Counted from the stretch's first letter, positions 1 to 11,811 are shown. The stretch: 64,000 bases of DNA from Utricularia gibba (GCA_002189035.1 NEEC01000020.1:1550001-1614000), one strand, 5' to 3'. Numbers and translations: made by a program. Notes: generated by a model from the letters alone, not told the origin.

Positions 1-359
1 TTTTCTATTTCATTTAGTTTGGGCCAAGTAATGTTAGAGCCCAATTCTAAAGTATAAATACTCTAAAGTTGTACTCTTTTATAACTTTTAGTTCATTTCA
101 TATATGTTGTGAGGATTCTCTTCTTCTTTAAGTGTTTGAATACTCTTGACTTATGAAGCTTTGAGCTTGTGGTGTTCTAGGATTATCACTTCCAATCTTC
201 TCTCTTTTCTGAAGTGTGGCTCTTAATTTTCTTTGTTTCGAAGTCTAATTGCAAGAGATTCATTCTCTTGAGGATAGACTTGGGTGGTTTTCTTTTTAAG
301 CTTCAAAATCACCTCTTGTTCGTCGATTGTTAATCTCTATAGATTAGAGGGTCACATCA
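1..359 (+). repeat. 3' part of a chromovirus-type LTR, cut by the window edge
   Basis: This stretch matches two other places in the window. Bases 1-200 resemble 55630-55813, and bases about 180-359 resemble 49686-49835, which is followed by a tRNA-Met primer site. It is therefore the R/U5 end of the LTR family used by the chromovirus at 49686-55813. A TATAAATA box lies at 53-60, with the equivalent box at 55681-55688. The LTR end is placed at ACATCA (359). What lies left of the window decides whether this is a solo LTR or part of a whole element. Confidence 0.6.
53..60 (+). promoter_or_regulatory. TATA box of the LTR promoter
   Basis: TATAAATA is conserved at the matching position (55681-55688) of the related LTR, so it is the likely core promoter of this retrotransposon LTR. 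Transcription would begin about 30 bases downstream. Confidence 0.45.
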
Positions 360-838
360 CAAGATAAATAACTATGTGGAATGTCAGAGTAGATGCCGGG
401 GATCCAATAGGAAGATGCGAATTTTCCCTTCGGAGGTTACCGCCTAAGTATGTGTTTGGGCCTTGAAGACTTAACTTGTACAGTTCATGCAACATAAGAC
501 TGGTTTTATTATTGAGTGTACACTAAAGATGTCACTGGGTCTCGGTATACCTGGACCCGAACCGAAACTAACCCGAATGGGTTCGGTTTCGGGCCAAGAA
601 GTGCTAATTTTTTTTCGGGTTCGGGTTGTTTTACATGGACCCAACAAGCTATCGGTCATGTTTGGGCTTAGCTTTCTAAAACCTGTTGATCCGGATCTGA
701 ACCGATGCATAAATATTTTTAAAATATTGATAACATTTAATTTCTTAATGGGCTTAATAATTAATATATCCTTAACCCTAATTAATCCTTTCAACTTCTA
801 TATCCTTAACCCTAATTCATCATTTCAACTTCTAAAAT

Positions 839-1036
839 CATCACAGTGGAAACTTGAAGAGTATGTACTACATCATTTTCGAATTTCTATTTTGCAACAC
901 TTTCGTTTGTGGTGAATATTTTTTGTTTTGTTTGTTTCATCACAATGGAAACTTGAAGAGTATGGACTACATCATTTTCAAATTTCTATTTTGCAACACT
1001 TTCATTTGTGATAAATATTTTTTTTTTGTTCGTTCA
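839..1036. repeat. 99-bp tandem duplication
   Basis: Unit 839-937 is repeated at 938-1036 with only a handful of differences by eye. Just upstream, about 772-835, a unit of about 33 bp containing CCTTAACCCTAATT is also repeated. Both sit in the non-coding left arm of hAT-A. Confidence 0.75.
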
Positions 1037-1406
1037 ATAGTTATATAATTATTTATTATTTTTTTATGTGAACTACCTTTTTTCCTGTTTTTTGTTTACG
1101 TGTGCCGAGCGGTAGATGGTTTCTTATTGTGCATTTTTCCTGTTTTAGTTTTAGGATTTAGGGAGCCATAGATTGGTTTTTTAATGGCTAGTGACACTAG
1201 CTAGTCAGCACACCACACACCATTCGAATATGGAAATAAAATTATTTTTTTTTTTACAAAAGTTTCTTATTTTTCAGAAACTTTGATTTTTGATATTTTA
1301 ATTTTACAATTTTCAATTTTCATGAGTTGAAATTTCAGTGTTTTTTCATTCTAAAACTCTAAATTCCTAATTCTAACCTTTATGTTTGTATTTTTAATTT
1401 CTTTAG

Positions 1407-1748
1407 ATGACATCTCAGCAAGACAGTTCACTAACATCACTTCCATTATTGGGATCTCCAGATCAAGGTAGCCGTGGAGTTGATGATGATAATGACCTAG
1501 TGAAAGCTGTTGAAATATGACAATGGAATCTCTAAAAAAAGAAAACTAAAATCTGAGATATGGGAGCACTTCAAGCAATTCCATGATGATAAGACAAATG
1601 AATGGAAAACTCAACGCAATCATTGTCAAAAAGTCATGAGTGGAGACACAAAAACTGGTACGTCATCTTTGAAAAGACATTTTAATGATACATGTCCTTG
1701 GACATCAGATACTATGAATATTAAGCAAGTGATTTTGAAGATGGGAAA
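1407..1748 (+). pseudogene. hAT-A transposase N-terminus with decayed BED zinc finger
   Basis: An ATG at 1407 opens a serine- and aspartate-rich leader. A frameshift near 1512 moves the reading into the frame with a basic KKRKLKSEIW stretch, then a BED-finger-like segment ending in LKRHFNDTC. The first cysteine of the expected C-x2-C pair is replaced (RNHC), so the finger could not bind zinc normally. In active hAT transposases this domain contacts DNA. Reading stops where the LTR at 1749-2893 is inserted and resumes at 2894. Frameshift, missing ligand and insertion make this a pseudogene. Confidence 0.6.
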
Positions 1749-2893
1749 TGATAAACAAAAAATATTGCACGTCATTAAAATGTAAATTTCTTTTATCAAA
1801 TAAAATTTATAAACCTGATTCACATCAAATCATATAAAATATATGTATATAGTGGATTAAAATCGAACATAAGGAGCTAGATGATTACTATATGAAAGTC
1901 AATGCATACAATCAGTATCACGTTAATAGATTTAGTCTTAACTAGGACTAAGGCATAAGTATGATAAAATACAGTAAAGAAAAGTAACAAACTTCTCAAC
2001 TTGGTTATTTTTAAGATGAAATGGGTGATGTCTTGAGATTCCTAGGAAATGTATGCTTATTATTAAACACGCTCACATAAACCATAAATTAAACAACTAA
2101 TAAACAAAGTCTAAGTCTACCTCTCATTAGGGTTATTAAAATGGGTTTCACTATTTCCCCCCTTTGGATCTATCTTGATTTGTTAAGGAAGTGACGTGAC
2201 TTATGAATGATTAAGTCTAAAAATTGATTAGCACATTTCTCTCCTTTTCACCCCAAGTAACCCCTAAGTACTTAGCCACTTATAATAAGGGAAATAAGAG
2301 CGTTTTTATAATACATCCTAAACAACATTTTGTTCTCAAGGCTAAATAACAACATAAGATACGTAACAAAGCATAAACAGTAAGTTGTTCAAGTAGGGAA
2401 AATGAAAACTAGTCTCAGCTAAGAACAGTGTTCATCAATAACAAAAGTAAATCTTCAAATGGAAACTTATTCTTCTGAATCGCCGTCCCCTCCTTCTTCC
2501 CTCTAGAAAAATTCTCTAGAAACATGTGTCGTGTGCCCCAATGGGGGAGCTCTTGTTTCTCTCTCTATCTTGTCCCTTTTTTATCCAAAATCCTCATTTC
2601 TCATCTACTTAGATTTTGTGTTCTTATTTTCAGACTTTTATCTTATCCTTTGTCATTACACTATTCATATCTGACTCCTTGGGATTTGTGTTGCCGATAT
2701 ATGTTGCATTATTCAAAGAAAACTATTAGAAGTAAAGTTAGGACTAAATCAAAGATTTAGTCCCAACTAAGATTAAAAAAACACAACTACGGTATTATGT
2801 GCAAAAATATAGAATTAGATAGTAAAGTTTAAATATTAAAGTACAATATGAGTCATTTCAATATATTCAATTACTCAAAAATATGTGTTATCA
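1749..2893 (-). repeat. Solo LTR A (TGATAA...TTATCA family)
   Basis: The block begins TGATAAAC and ends TGTTATCA, the extended ends shared by copies at 11812-12986, 42486-43335, 51191-52663 and 58919-59680. It lies in a hAT transposase reading frame with no internal retroelement sequence, so it is a solo LTR. Flanks GGAAA (1744-1748) and AGAAA (2894-2898) are a 4/5 match for a 5-bp target duplication. Orientation is inferred from the copy attached to minus-strand Athila-like genes at 12987 onward. Confidence 0.65.
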
Positions 2894-3436
2894 AGAAACT
2901 TTTGAAATATTGCAAAATTTGTGTTTGATCAAGATCAGTCAACAGAAAACTTTGCAAAAATGATAATATTGCATGATTATATACTAAGTATGGCAGATCA
3001 TGTTGGTTTTAAAAATTTGTGTATTAGTTTGAATCCAAGTTTTAAAACTATTACGAGAAATACATTCAGGCATGACATTCTTACTCTTTATACCAAGTAC
3101 AAATCCATGTACTACAAGGAGTTAGAAAAGGTAAAAAGTCGAATTGGTGTAACGACTAATATGCATACATCTCAGAATAACAATAAAGGATTTATGGCAA
3201 TTACGGTTCATTACATTGACGAGAATTGGTCATTGAAAAGTTTTATTCTAAGGTATGTTTTATTTGATGAATATGATCTTAATAGTGATTATTGGCTATT
3301 GTACTTTAAATTTAATGTAGTATTTTTTTTCAGATTTGTATATCTTCATGCAACACATATAGTAGAAGCAATTTTTGAAGTTGAAGATGAAAAAATAGAA
3401 TCGTATGTTCAGGACTTAGATAATAAAATAATTTAG
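2894..3436 (+). pseudogene. hAT-A transposase, central part with one intron
   Basis: The reading frame carries the order typical of plant hAT transposases: FDQDQSTENFAKMIILHDY, then DHVGFKNL, then the ITTNMHTSQNNNKGFMAITVHY-type segment of the RNase-H-like fold. A likely intron at 3253-3333 (GTATGT to TTTTCAG, after an AAG exon end) rejoins FILR to FVYLH in frame. The rest of the catalytic fold and the C-terminal dimerisation domain are absent; the ORF ends about 100 bp later in unrelated sequence. It continues the fragment at 1407-1748. Confidence 0.65.
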
Positions 3437-3759
3437 AATTTTTGATAATTTTATTTAATTTAAGTTGTTGAATTAAATTTATTTTTTATATTAATTTTGC
3501 TATCATATTATTTTAAGGTAAAACATAAAAAAATTTTGAGAATACCAGAACTCAACCCCGCCCATTGACATCTCTAGACCAGACGGTTGCGCAAGATTTC
3601 GTACCATTGCGAAACCTCGTAACTGCAGCACAGCAGACTGAAGGGAAGGGAAGGTCATCCCAATGCAACTACGAGCCTCCGTCTTCTTCTTCTCTTACTG
3701 CACAAACATGTAGTAATAATTATTAATATGATTTCAAATGTCAGTTTTCAGAGACTTAA

Positions 3760-3908
3760 TTGACGCAAGTCAAGGAACGCGACGGGGAAGAAGATAATCA
3801 TGATTGGCAACCGGTTGCTCTCCAAGGCAATTATTATTTTTAATACAGATTGTCTTCATCTGAATGCCTTCTCAACTCCAACTACGCAATTATTATCTTT
3901 GGTTGACC
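3760..3908. promoter_or_regulatory. W-box-like cluster upstream of the lectin kinase
   Basis: Three TTGAC cores lie 140-290 bp before the kinase ATG: TTGACG at 3760-3765, the complement of TTGACT at 3768-3773, and TTGACC at 3903-3908. W-boxes bind WRKY factors and are common in promoters of defence receptor kinases. Clustering fits that role, but such short motifs also occur by chance. Confidence 0.3.
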
Positions 3909-4047
3909 GACCGGCGACCGGTGTCTCGCCCCAAAGCCAGCCAGCCTACGCATCTTCAGCAATTAACACGGCCTACTAATTTGCCGCTGCCATTTGCTTC
4001 CTTCTTGTGAGTCCTTCAGACTTCATAATTAAGCTTTATCCCACCCC

Positions 4048-6023
4048 ATGCCTATGCCTCCTCTTTTCCTGTGTCTTCTTCCTTTCATTTTGCGGATCTT
4101 CCCCTCATTGGCCGCATCTTCCTTCTCCTTCAATGGTTTTAAACCTTCAGATCTCGCCCTCGACGGTGTAGCGCAAATCCAATCACACGGCCTGCTCAGG
4201 CTATCCAACGACAGCGCGCTGACAACCGGCCACGCCTTCTACCCAACCCCTTTTCAATTCAAGGATACGGATAACTCTTCCGTTTATTCCTTCTCCACCC
4301 ATTTTGTCTTCCAAATTGTTCCAGAAACTAGAGCAGTCTGTGGACAGGGGATTACTTTCGTCCTCGCGCCAACCAGGGGCCTACCTGGCTCTTCACCCAG
4401 AGGCTATATCGGCCTTCTCAACGCGACCAACAACGGCAACTCTTCTAATCACATCTTCGCTGTTGAAGTTGACACCTTTTTGAACCCCGAGTTCAATGAC
4501 TCAAATGCTAATCATGTTGGCATCGACATCAATAGTATGTTCTCCATCAAGAGCTCTCCCGCTGGATACTATGATGATCGAAATGGAGATTTTGTTTCCC
4601 TTGGACTCAACACTAGCACACCAATGCAACTTTGGGTTGACTATAATGGGGCCTCTGGAACCATTGAGGTCGCTCTGGCTCCCATGAACACTACCAAACC
4701 TAGAAGACCTCTCATTTCAACGAGGTACGAGCTTTCCCCATCTTAAATCAGAATATGTATGTGGGTTTCTCAACGGCTGCCTTTGTAACTTCACACTACG
4801 TGATGGGGTGGAGTTTTGCCATCAATGCCCAGGCGCCCCAGTTGAATCTCTCTAAACTTCCCAAGGTTGGGCGTCAGAGACCGTCCAGAGTTTTGGTATT
4901 TGGGTTGCCCGTTATTCTCGTCGTTTTATTGGCTACGCTTGTCCTTGTTATAACCTTCTATTTCACAAGGAAGCGGAAGTACTCGGAGGTGATGGAAAAT
5001 TGGGAACGAGACTACGTATCTCATAGATTCAAATACAAAGATTTGTATGCCGCCACCAAAGGCTTTAAAGACGACCAATTGTTGGGAAAAGGAGGATTTG
5101 GGAAAGTTTATAAAGGCTTATTATGTGGCTCCAACACTCAAGTCGCTGTGAAGAAGATTTCTCACGATTCAAAACAAGGGAACAGAGAATTTGTATCTGA
5201 AATATTTAGCATTGGGCGTCTTCGTCACCGAAATCTAGTACCTTTGCTAGGCTATTGCAGACGACAGGGAGAATTCCTTTTGGTGTATGAGTGTATGCCC
5301 AACGGGAGTTTGGAGAAACATCTTCATAGCGAAACAAACTCCAACCTCAGCTGGGCACAAAGATTTCATATCATAAAAGGCGTGGCAAGTGGACTTGTTT
5401 ACCTTCATGAAGAATGGGAGCAAGTTGTGATCCATAGGGACATAAAACCTAGCAACGTGCTGTTAGATGAGAAATGGAATGCAAGATTGGGTGACTTTGG
5501 CCTCGCAAAACTACAGGATCATGGCTCCGACGCATCAACCACGAGACTTGTCGGAACTATTGGCTATGTTGCACCAGAGCAAATACAGACAGGCAGGGCC
5601 ACCAAGAGCAGTGATGCGTATGGTTTTGGTGCCTTGTTACTCGAAGTTGCAACTGGTAGGCGACCCATAGGATTACAAACTTCGCTAGCAGACTGGGTTT
5701 ATTCTATGTGGATTAAAAATGAAATGCTAGGTGCCATGGATCCGAAGTTGAACGGTGAGTTCCCCAAGGATGAAGCGGAGTTGACGCTGAAACTTGGATT
5801 GATGTGTTCTGATCTTCGGCCTGAGGTTCGGCCAAGCATGAGAGACATTGTGGCGTATTTCGAGGACCCATCAACGTTGCAAGTACAGGAGTTTTCCATT
5901 CCTCGGGACACCTCGTATTCCCATGGATTTAACCAAGTTCCTCCATTGTTCCTGTCGCCGTCATCAATTACCATCTCGGGGGCCTTCTCCATTTCAAGTT
6001 CGCTTGTTGCTGGAGGTCGATGA
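4048..6023 (+). pseudogene. L-type lectin receptor-like kinase, broken by a one-base frameshift
   Basis: This is a plasma-membrane receptor kinase of the legume-lectin class, involved in defence or development in plants. The first half (4048-4746) has a hydrophobic signal peptide, then a lectin domain opening at SFSFNGF with the VEVDTFLNPEFND and NHVGIDIN metal/sugar-site motifs. The second half (4755-6023) has a membrane span (residues about 46-71), basic RKRKY stop-transfer, and a Ser/Thr kinase with GKGGFG (111-116), VAVKK lysine 133, HRD 227-229, DFG 247-249 and APE 273-275. The halves are in different frames: a run of four Cs at 4736-4739 needs a fifth to read through into the kinase, and TAA follows at 4744. 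Total length (about 655 residues) and lack of introns are normal for the family. Every kinase catalytic residue is present, so this is either a very young pseudogene or an assembly error. The ATG at 4048 is chosen because the signal peptide follows directly. Confidence 0.9.
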
Positions 6024-7980
6024 GAACATAAATTCAAGTATCACGTTGCCGATTCCCAAACGGTAGAAATGGGGGTTCAAAAGATAGGAAATGTATTATG
6101 GGTAGGCGCAGCTGCATGCTCCACCAATCAACAGTTGATGCCTTCAGTTTACGAATTCCCATGTTTTATTTTTTTTTCTTTTTTACAAGTATGGGTATGG
6201 GATGATGATATGATCTACAATACTAAATGCCCACCTCTTTCATTGACGACTTTGGGTCAATCCCCTGGAAATCACCTCTTTCACCCATGTGTTGTGTAGC
6301 GTTGGCAGGGGATTATCTTTCCCCTGCAAATTTCCTCTTTAAATACAACACGGGGGCCTTTTCTTCTTTCTTCTTTCTTTCACCAGGCTGGCTTCTTTTC
6401 CTAAAAAGATGCTGAGGTTGGTCACCGGAATCCCGGGACCAAGCGGCTTCGGAACAGGTTACTCAGGGGATTGACTAGTGGTATTAGTGGATAATCCGAT
6501 TGGAAATGATAATAAAATGCACATGTCGTAGCTCTAAGATGCATTTGGACATAGTACACAACCACACATTACTCTATTTCATGTATGTGGAACAAACCCA
6601 CAATCAGAGTTATGTCCTAATACGAAAATGAAATGGATTCAATAAAAATTTTGTAAAACATATTAATAAAGTAGAATCATATTATGAGTTGTTTCATACC
6701 CTAAATAAACTTGAACACTCAACAGATCCATTGGAACAGTAGATACATATCTCTTAAAATATCAACGCAATCCTCGGCTGTGGGAGCAGCAGCCATTTGA
6801 TTAGGCTTACAACCATCTTAGGATACATTGAGTGTATCTTATACGCATATCATACTTTACTCAAGTGACATTAAATCTATACTTCATAAAATTTCGATCT
6901 AGTAATAATAAATAACTAGTATGGAATAAAAATGCACACTTTAAAATATTTGAGTGAAAATATATATTTAAAACTTTGATGAAAGTTAGGGAATTTTTGT
7001 ATCATCAAAAACATTTTGGGGTAAAAATATATTTTTCAAACATATGTGACATATTTAAACATTTTTATAAATATTTTGGGGCATTGTTGCATCTGTGTGT
7101 AAATTTTGGAGGTGAAGTGTGTCACATTAAACTCTTGAGGCATTTTTGATCATGTGTGTGAATAGTTGGGGGTAAAAATAAACCTGACCTAGTTAGAATA
7201 TATCAATCTAAACTGCAACTTAAATTTTTACTATTGTATTTTCGATTGGAATTCCGATGTATGTATTAGTGTTTCCTTTATTTTATTGATTTTATTTAAA
7301 TATGTATTTTTAAAATTTATTATTGATGGGGCACAACAATTGTGACTATTATTTTCCATAGGGATTACAATATAAGTAACATTTGTAATATTCTGGATCA
7401 TTATTTTTGAATAGAAATGGATTTCAAATCAAAATGAAAACAAAATTCTTATACCTGACCTCAATTATCATGATTTATATTTTTATACCTGACCACAACA
7501 AAGACAAATCATATATTTAAATTGCAAAGGGCAAATATATTTTGAGGTAGTTCAACTTTAAGCTCGATAAACGTAATATGATGTTATTATATAAAAAAAA
7601 GTGGTATTTTTTAATTAGAAAATGAATATCATGACCCAAACCTTATTAATTATTAAAAAATTATTTTCTCGATCAGTTATTCAAAAAAATTATTGCTTGC
7701 ATTTTTCTAATAGATGGGTAAATACAGCAAATGTGCATTTGCAATGCTTGAATTTTTTTTTTTTTATAAAGAAACATTACCACCTCAATGCATAGTTGAA
7801 GCACTTGCAATTTTTTTTCATAAATGCGCAGGCACCACAAACGAACATTTACAGTGATTGTGAAAATTTTAATTTCTTTATAAAAAGCATACGCACTTTA
7901 ATGCAGCATTTGTGGTGCTCACAATTTTTTAAAAGAAAATGGGAAGGCAACGTCAGTGCACATTTATTGTGATAATTTTA
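6024..7980. other. Non-coding region downstream of the lectin kinase
   Basis: About 6024-6420 may hold the kinase 3' UTR. Beyond that the sequence is AT-rich with no credible ORF. From about 7730 to 7980 there are loose repeats of roughly 75-80 bp (poly-T tracts next to GCATTTGTGG-like motifs), too diverged to define units exactly. Confidence 0.4.
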
Positions 7981-8425
7981 ATTTTTAGAGAATGGGGTCG
8001 CCGAGTTTAGTGCAATCCACACACCCTCAACTTATTTTTTAAAAAATAAATTACCATGTTGATTTACAAGAAAAAAAAAATTGAAAGACATTCAATGAAA
8101 TCTTTGAAGTTTTCCATTAAAGTAAAAAGGAAAAGAATGAATAATTATTTGGATTTGATTATCGCATTCGCCAACTTGGTGCATTAGGGGCCAATGAATT
8201 ACTAATTTTAGAAAATTAGGTCATGCGGTTTAATGCAATATGTACTGACCTTGTTTTTTTTTATTAAAAAAAATATTTTTTAAAATAAATCACCACTTTG
8301 ATTTACAAAAAAGCATTTGAAAGATCTCTAACGAAATCTTTCAAATTTTCTATTTAATTATAAGAGAAGAAGAAATATAAGTATTTGAGGGCCAATGAAT
8401 CACTAATTCGTGTAGTTTGATTCAA
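7981..8425. repeat. Diverged 222-bp tandem duplication
   Basis: Unit 7981-8203 and unit 8204-8425 share, in order, a GGTC-GTTTA-TGCAAT start, a TTAAAAAATAAAT-CACCA middle, a GAAATCTTT segment and a GGGCCAATGAAT-ACTAATT end. They are clearly homologous but much diverged. No coding content is seen. Confidence 0.55.
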
Positions 8426-8458
8426 TACATGAAGCTAATAAACGTAAACAGACCCTTA

Positions 8459-9056
8459 GGTAGCATTTGGTTGATGGGAGTAGGATAAAATGAGTTTAGT
8501 TTATTTGCATTTAAATAAAGTTGATGTATTGGGATTAATTTTTTAAGTAGTATTTAGTTATTTGGATTAAAATTGGGATAAAAGCAGTATTTTATAAAAT
8601 TTTGGAACTTATTTTTACTTTTTAAAATTAATTTAGAAAAGTATAAATAAGAAGTAAAATAGCCAACTACTTACTTTTTCAAAAATAATTTTTGTAGTAT
8701 AATTTTCAAAGTATTTGTTGATATAATTACTTTTACAATTAGAAGTGTTTTAGAATAAAATAATTTTTATTTTTGAAAAATAGAATTTTTTTTAAAAAAT
8801 ATTCCAAAATACTGTTTAAATGATTTTAAGTAAAGGAAAGGAGGGGTTTGGTTTTAAATAAATCCGCATACATGGAATTAAAATCCCATGTAATTTGAAG
8901 TTTATTTAAATCTATTAGAAAGTGAAACAGGGGCGACAAAGCCGCTATGGCTACTATTCTTCGTGGCCTTTGTTTGCACTTATTCATCAATTAAATATCT
9001 TATAATTTATAATCCAAATTTTAGACCCATATAATCCCATAAATCAAACACACCCT
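8459..9056. mobile_element. MITE-like element, possibly Tourist/Harbinger
   Basis: The left end reads GGTAGCATTTGGTTGATGGGA and the reverse complement of the right end reads AGGGTGTGTTTGATTTATGGGA, an imperfect inverted pair of the ...TTTGGTT... type. TTA flanks both sides (8456-8458 and 9057-9059), fitting the 3-bp duplication of PIF/Harbinger MITEs. No ORF is present. The ends are diverged, so the exact borders are uncertain. Confidence 0.4.
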
Positions 9057-9879
9057 TTAGATGTTCATCACATCATGCACATCATTTCCATTCTCAAAGC
9101 ATTAAAAAGGCTAAACAATATGAAGCTAATAAAAATAACAACATATCCAATGGAATTTTTACTTGAGTAGTGAGCTGGATTTGGAGTAACTATTGAAGCC
9201 AAAGAAGATCAAAACCTTGCTACACGATTCTTCAGCCATAAGATATGACCTGAATCACTTGAGAAACAAAAACATTTCATGATGAACTGATTTCGTGAAC
9301 AAATGAAGAGCAATGCACCATAAAGAATCTCCCTCCTTGATACCATCCATTGATTCAAAACCTAAACAACATTTCTACATTTTGAACATCTCCTTTAAAG
9401 TAATATGGTAAATATTGAAATCATCGATTGGCCTTTAAATTTAGCAAGTGAATCAGTGTTGCTAGAGCATGCTTTCTTTCTTTTTGGAAGATGTGAATTG
9501 CAGTGGGGAAATTACATTTCGTACCCATATTGTATACTTTGTTTGCACAATATACTCATATCTTTTGAAATTACACTACACCCATTATTATAATCATTAT
9601 TGCATATCATACTATCCACACGCTGGTAAATACTATGTGCCTCCAAAATTAATCTGTTCTCACAAAAGCTCACTAGGCTTAGCTTGAAGAATATTACCGT
9701 GAGGGATCGTTAGGAGCAAGAAGACTGTACTCATATCTGGCTTTAATTTTTTCCTTTGCATCACAGTTAAGTAAGAATTACTTTATCATCTTTGAAAATT
9801 GCTCCATTTATGCTACTATTAATATTCTTTTCTTCCTCCTATTTCTACCGAAGGAGAAGTAGCTCACCCATGAAGCCCT

Positions 9880-11258
9880 TGTTGATGTATGTGTTCTAGA
9901 GACAATCAATTCATTGACAAATCTTATCCTTTGACGTTTACCTTGAATTGTGATCAAGTTTACATCATTGATAAAATCCTCTACTTGATCTATGTGCTAT
10001 AGAAATTATGATGAGATCATAATGTGAGATTTTTCAAGCATTTATATTCAAGTTAAAAACTTCCTAGCTAGAGTATTTGTGAAATAAAGATATCACAAAA
10101 ACGGATAAGTTGGCACACATTGAGTTCCCTAAACTATTTAGGCAATGGTTCTTACAATTGATGTAATGAGATTACTAAAACCTATGTGTGGGTGTCAATT
10201 AGAGAATCGATTCATTGGATAACTCATCTTCGAGATGCTACTATGAGAAGCTAACCAAGTGTCAGTAGCAAGATCTCGAATATGACAGCTGTGAAAGTAA
10301 GCTTAGACTTGAGTTCAACAAAGTTATCTTGATCGTAAACTCATATTTTCGCTCATTACTAATGGAAGCCTAACCATGGCTTGCCTAATATGGATGAGTA
10401 AAGATGTGACTCCTTAAGGTTGGAGATAGTTGATTGATCAATAAAGTATTTATCACTCATGTTAGCGATGAGATCATATTTCAAGTAATTGCATCAAAGT
10501 CTAACAATAAGTCCTAGGCCCAGGGTAATGACACTCGAATTGTTTGAGTAGGTCATTGAGTGTTAGTGCTTGAATGTAATTATAAGTTCGATACATCATA
10601 AAGACACACACCCATGTTCTGGTATCGAATGAGATATAAGTATGATGAAGCTGTTCATTGCATGGGGGCTGGTCATGGAAAGTCTCAATCAATTCACCTG
10701 ATTATTCTTTAATCTTGGAGATTGTGATATGTTTCTAGACATCACTCATGATTGATAATGATGGATTTGATTGATTAAGAGTTAATTAATAAATCTATTA
10801 TTACGGTCTTCATTGAAGAAACCTATAGGGTCACACACAGCAGTGAAGTCACTCATCGATATAAAATAGAATGGCACAATTACATGAGATATAATTGGTA
10901 AAGTGGATAAATTAAATAGAGAACTATTTCGAAATTAATATTGATTAAACTCAAAATAGATCTTTATGGAGATTAATATTGATTAATGATCTCATATAGA
11001 TATGATTTGATATTTCACAAAATATCTATTAAAAGGCATTTTTCTCTAGTAGCACCTGAGAAATTCGACCAGCATTCAAGAGCCTTGAGAAGGTTATCGA
11101 CGGAGTGCTCCACGTGTGAATACCATAGAGGCCATATGCTATTGGTGGTTGGGGAACAACGGAGTCATCTGAAAGGTATTTTGAACATCCTTTTGTCTGA
11201 TGTATATCGTATTCTAAGATCTACGTTTGAGGTTTTTCAAAATTTTTAAAATTCCGCT
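9880..11258 (+). repeat. LTR-like block, possibly a truncated Ty1/copia LTR
   Basis: The block has no ORF and reads like a plant LTR: it opens near GATGTATGTGTTCTAGAGAC, has a run of short TTGATTAAT-type motifs and a GGGTCACACAC segment near 10830, and ends in TTCCGCTGC just before MULE transposase coding resumes at 11262. No second copy, primer site or target duplication is visible in the window, so lineage and borders are a guess. Confidence 0.3.
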
Positions 11259-11261
11259 GCT

Positions 11262-11811
11262 TTTGAGACATACGATGTCTATGAGAAACTCAACACTTTA
11301 TTGAAGACAGCATGGTGGAAAGCAACTAGAGCAGCCACTCCTGAAATTTTTGACATCGCAATGCAAGAATATAAAGCTCTTGACTTTATTTGTCCTCGTA
11401 TTCGTAAGTTGTTTGATAAATCTGTTGAAAATGCAAAGCATTGTACACCAAATCCTAGCAATGATCTTATTTGGCAAGTTACTGTAAGGTTAACTCTTGA
11501 ACAAGTTTGTGTTGATCTAGCATTGAAATCATGGTCATGCTGAAGATGAGAATTTAGTAGAATCCCTTGTAGCCATGCTATTTGTGCGTTATGGGCCTCT
11601 AGGGAGGATCCCTATAGGTGGATAGATCAGTACTACACTGTGCAAGTACTACACTGTGCAAGCTTACCGTGTTGCTTACAAAGGTTTTATTATTGGCAAA
11701 CATTCATCTGAATACTAGCCTTGTGTTGATAAACCATCTCTAGAAGTACCATCAGCAAGGAAAAATATTGGCAGACCATCCAAAAATAGAAAAAGATTAT
11801 CAGATGAACCT
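11262..11811 (+). pseudogene. MULE transposase C-terminus with SWIM zinc finger (broken)
   Basis: The reading begins FETYDVYEKLNTLLKTAWWK and continues through a helical region to a SWIM-type finger: C then R-x-EFSRIPCSHAICALWA, with a stop in the finger near 11541 where a cysteine codon is expected. The tail has the DPYRWIDQYY segment and the GRPSKNRKR-DEP ending usual in MULE transposases, and it holds another stop. A short repeat (ACTACACTGTGCAAG twice near 11630-11660) adds a duplication. An Athila-like LTR begins right after DEP at 11812. The catalytic DDE part is missing. Confidence 0.7.

Larger units (their letters stand above)
524..3576 (+). mobile_element. hAT transposon relic (hAT-A) interrupted by a solo LTR
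   Basis: The left end TAAAGATGTCACTGGGT and the reverse complement of the right end, TAGAGATGTCAATGGGC, match at 14 of 17 positions and begin as many plant hAT ends do. The subterminal GGGTTCGG-type repeats near 540-630 also fit hAT. Two transposase pieces lie inside (1407-1748 and 2894-3436) and flank an inserted LTR (1749-2893). I find no 8-bp target duplication: 516-523 and 3577-3584 differ. The copy is old or has rearranged ends. The transposase is C-terminally truncated, so this copy is non-autonomous. Confidence 0.6.

Noticed and set aside
772-830. Telomere-like AACCCTAA copies
   Set aside because: Only two copies within a short duplication; no array of telomere units.
524-3576. 8-bp target duplication for hAT-A
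   Set aside because: GTGTACAC and GACCAGAC do not match.
4727-4751. A tiny intron (GTACGAG to AATCAG) that would remove the stop in the lectin kinase
   Set aside because: It would be only 27 nt, below plant intron size, and joining it leaves the kinase in the wrong frame.
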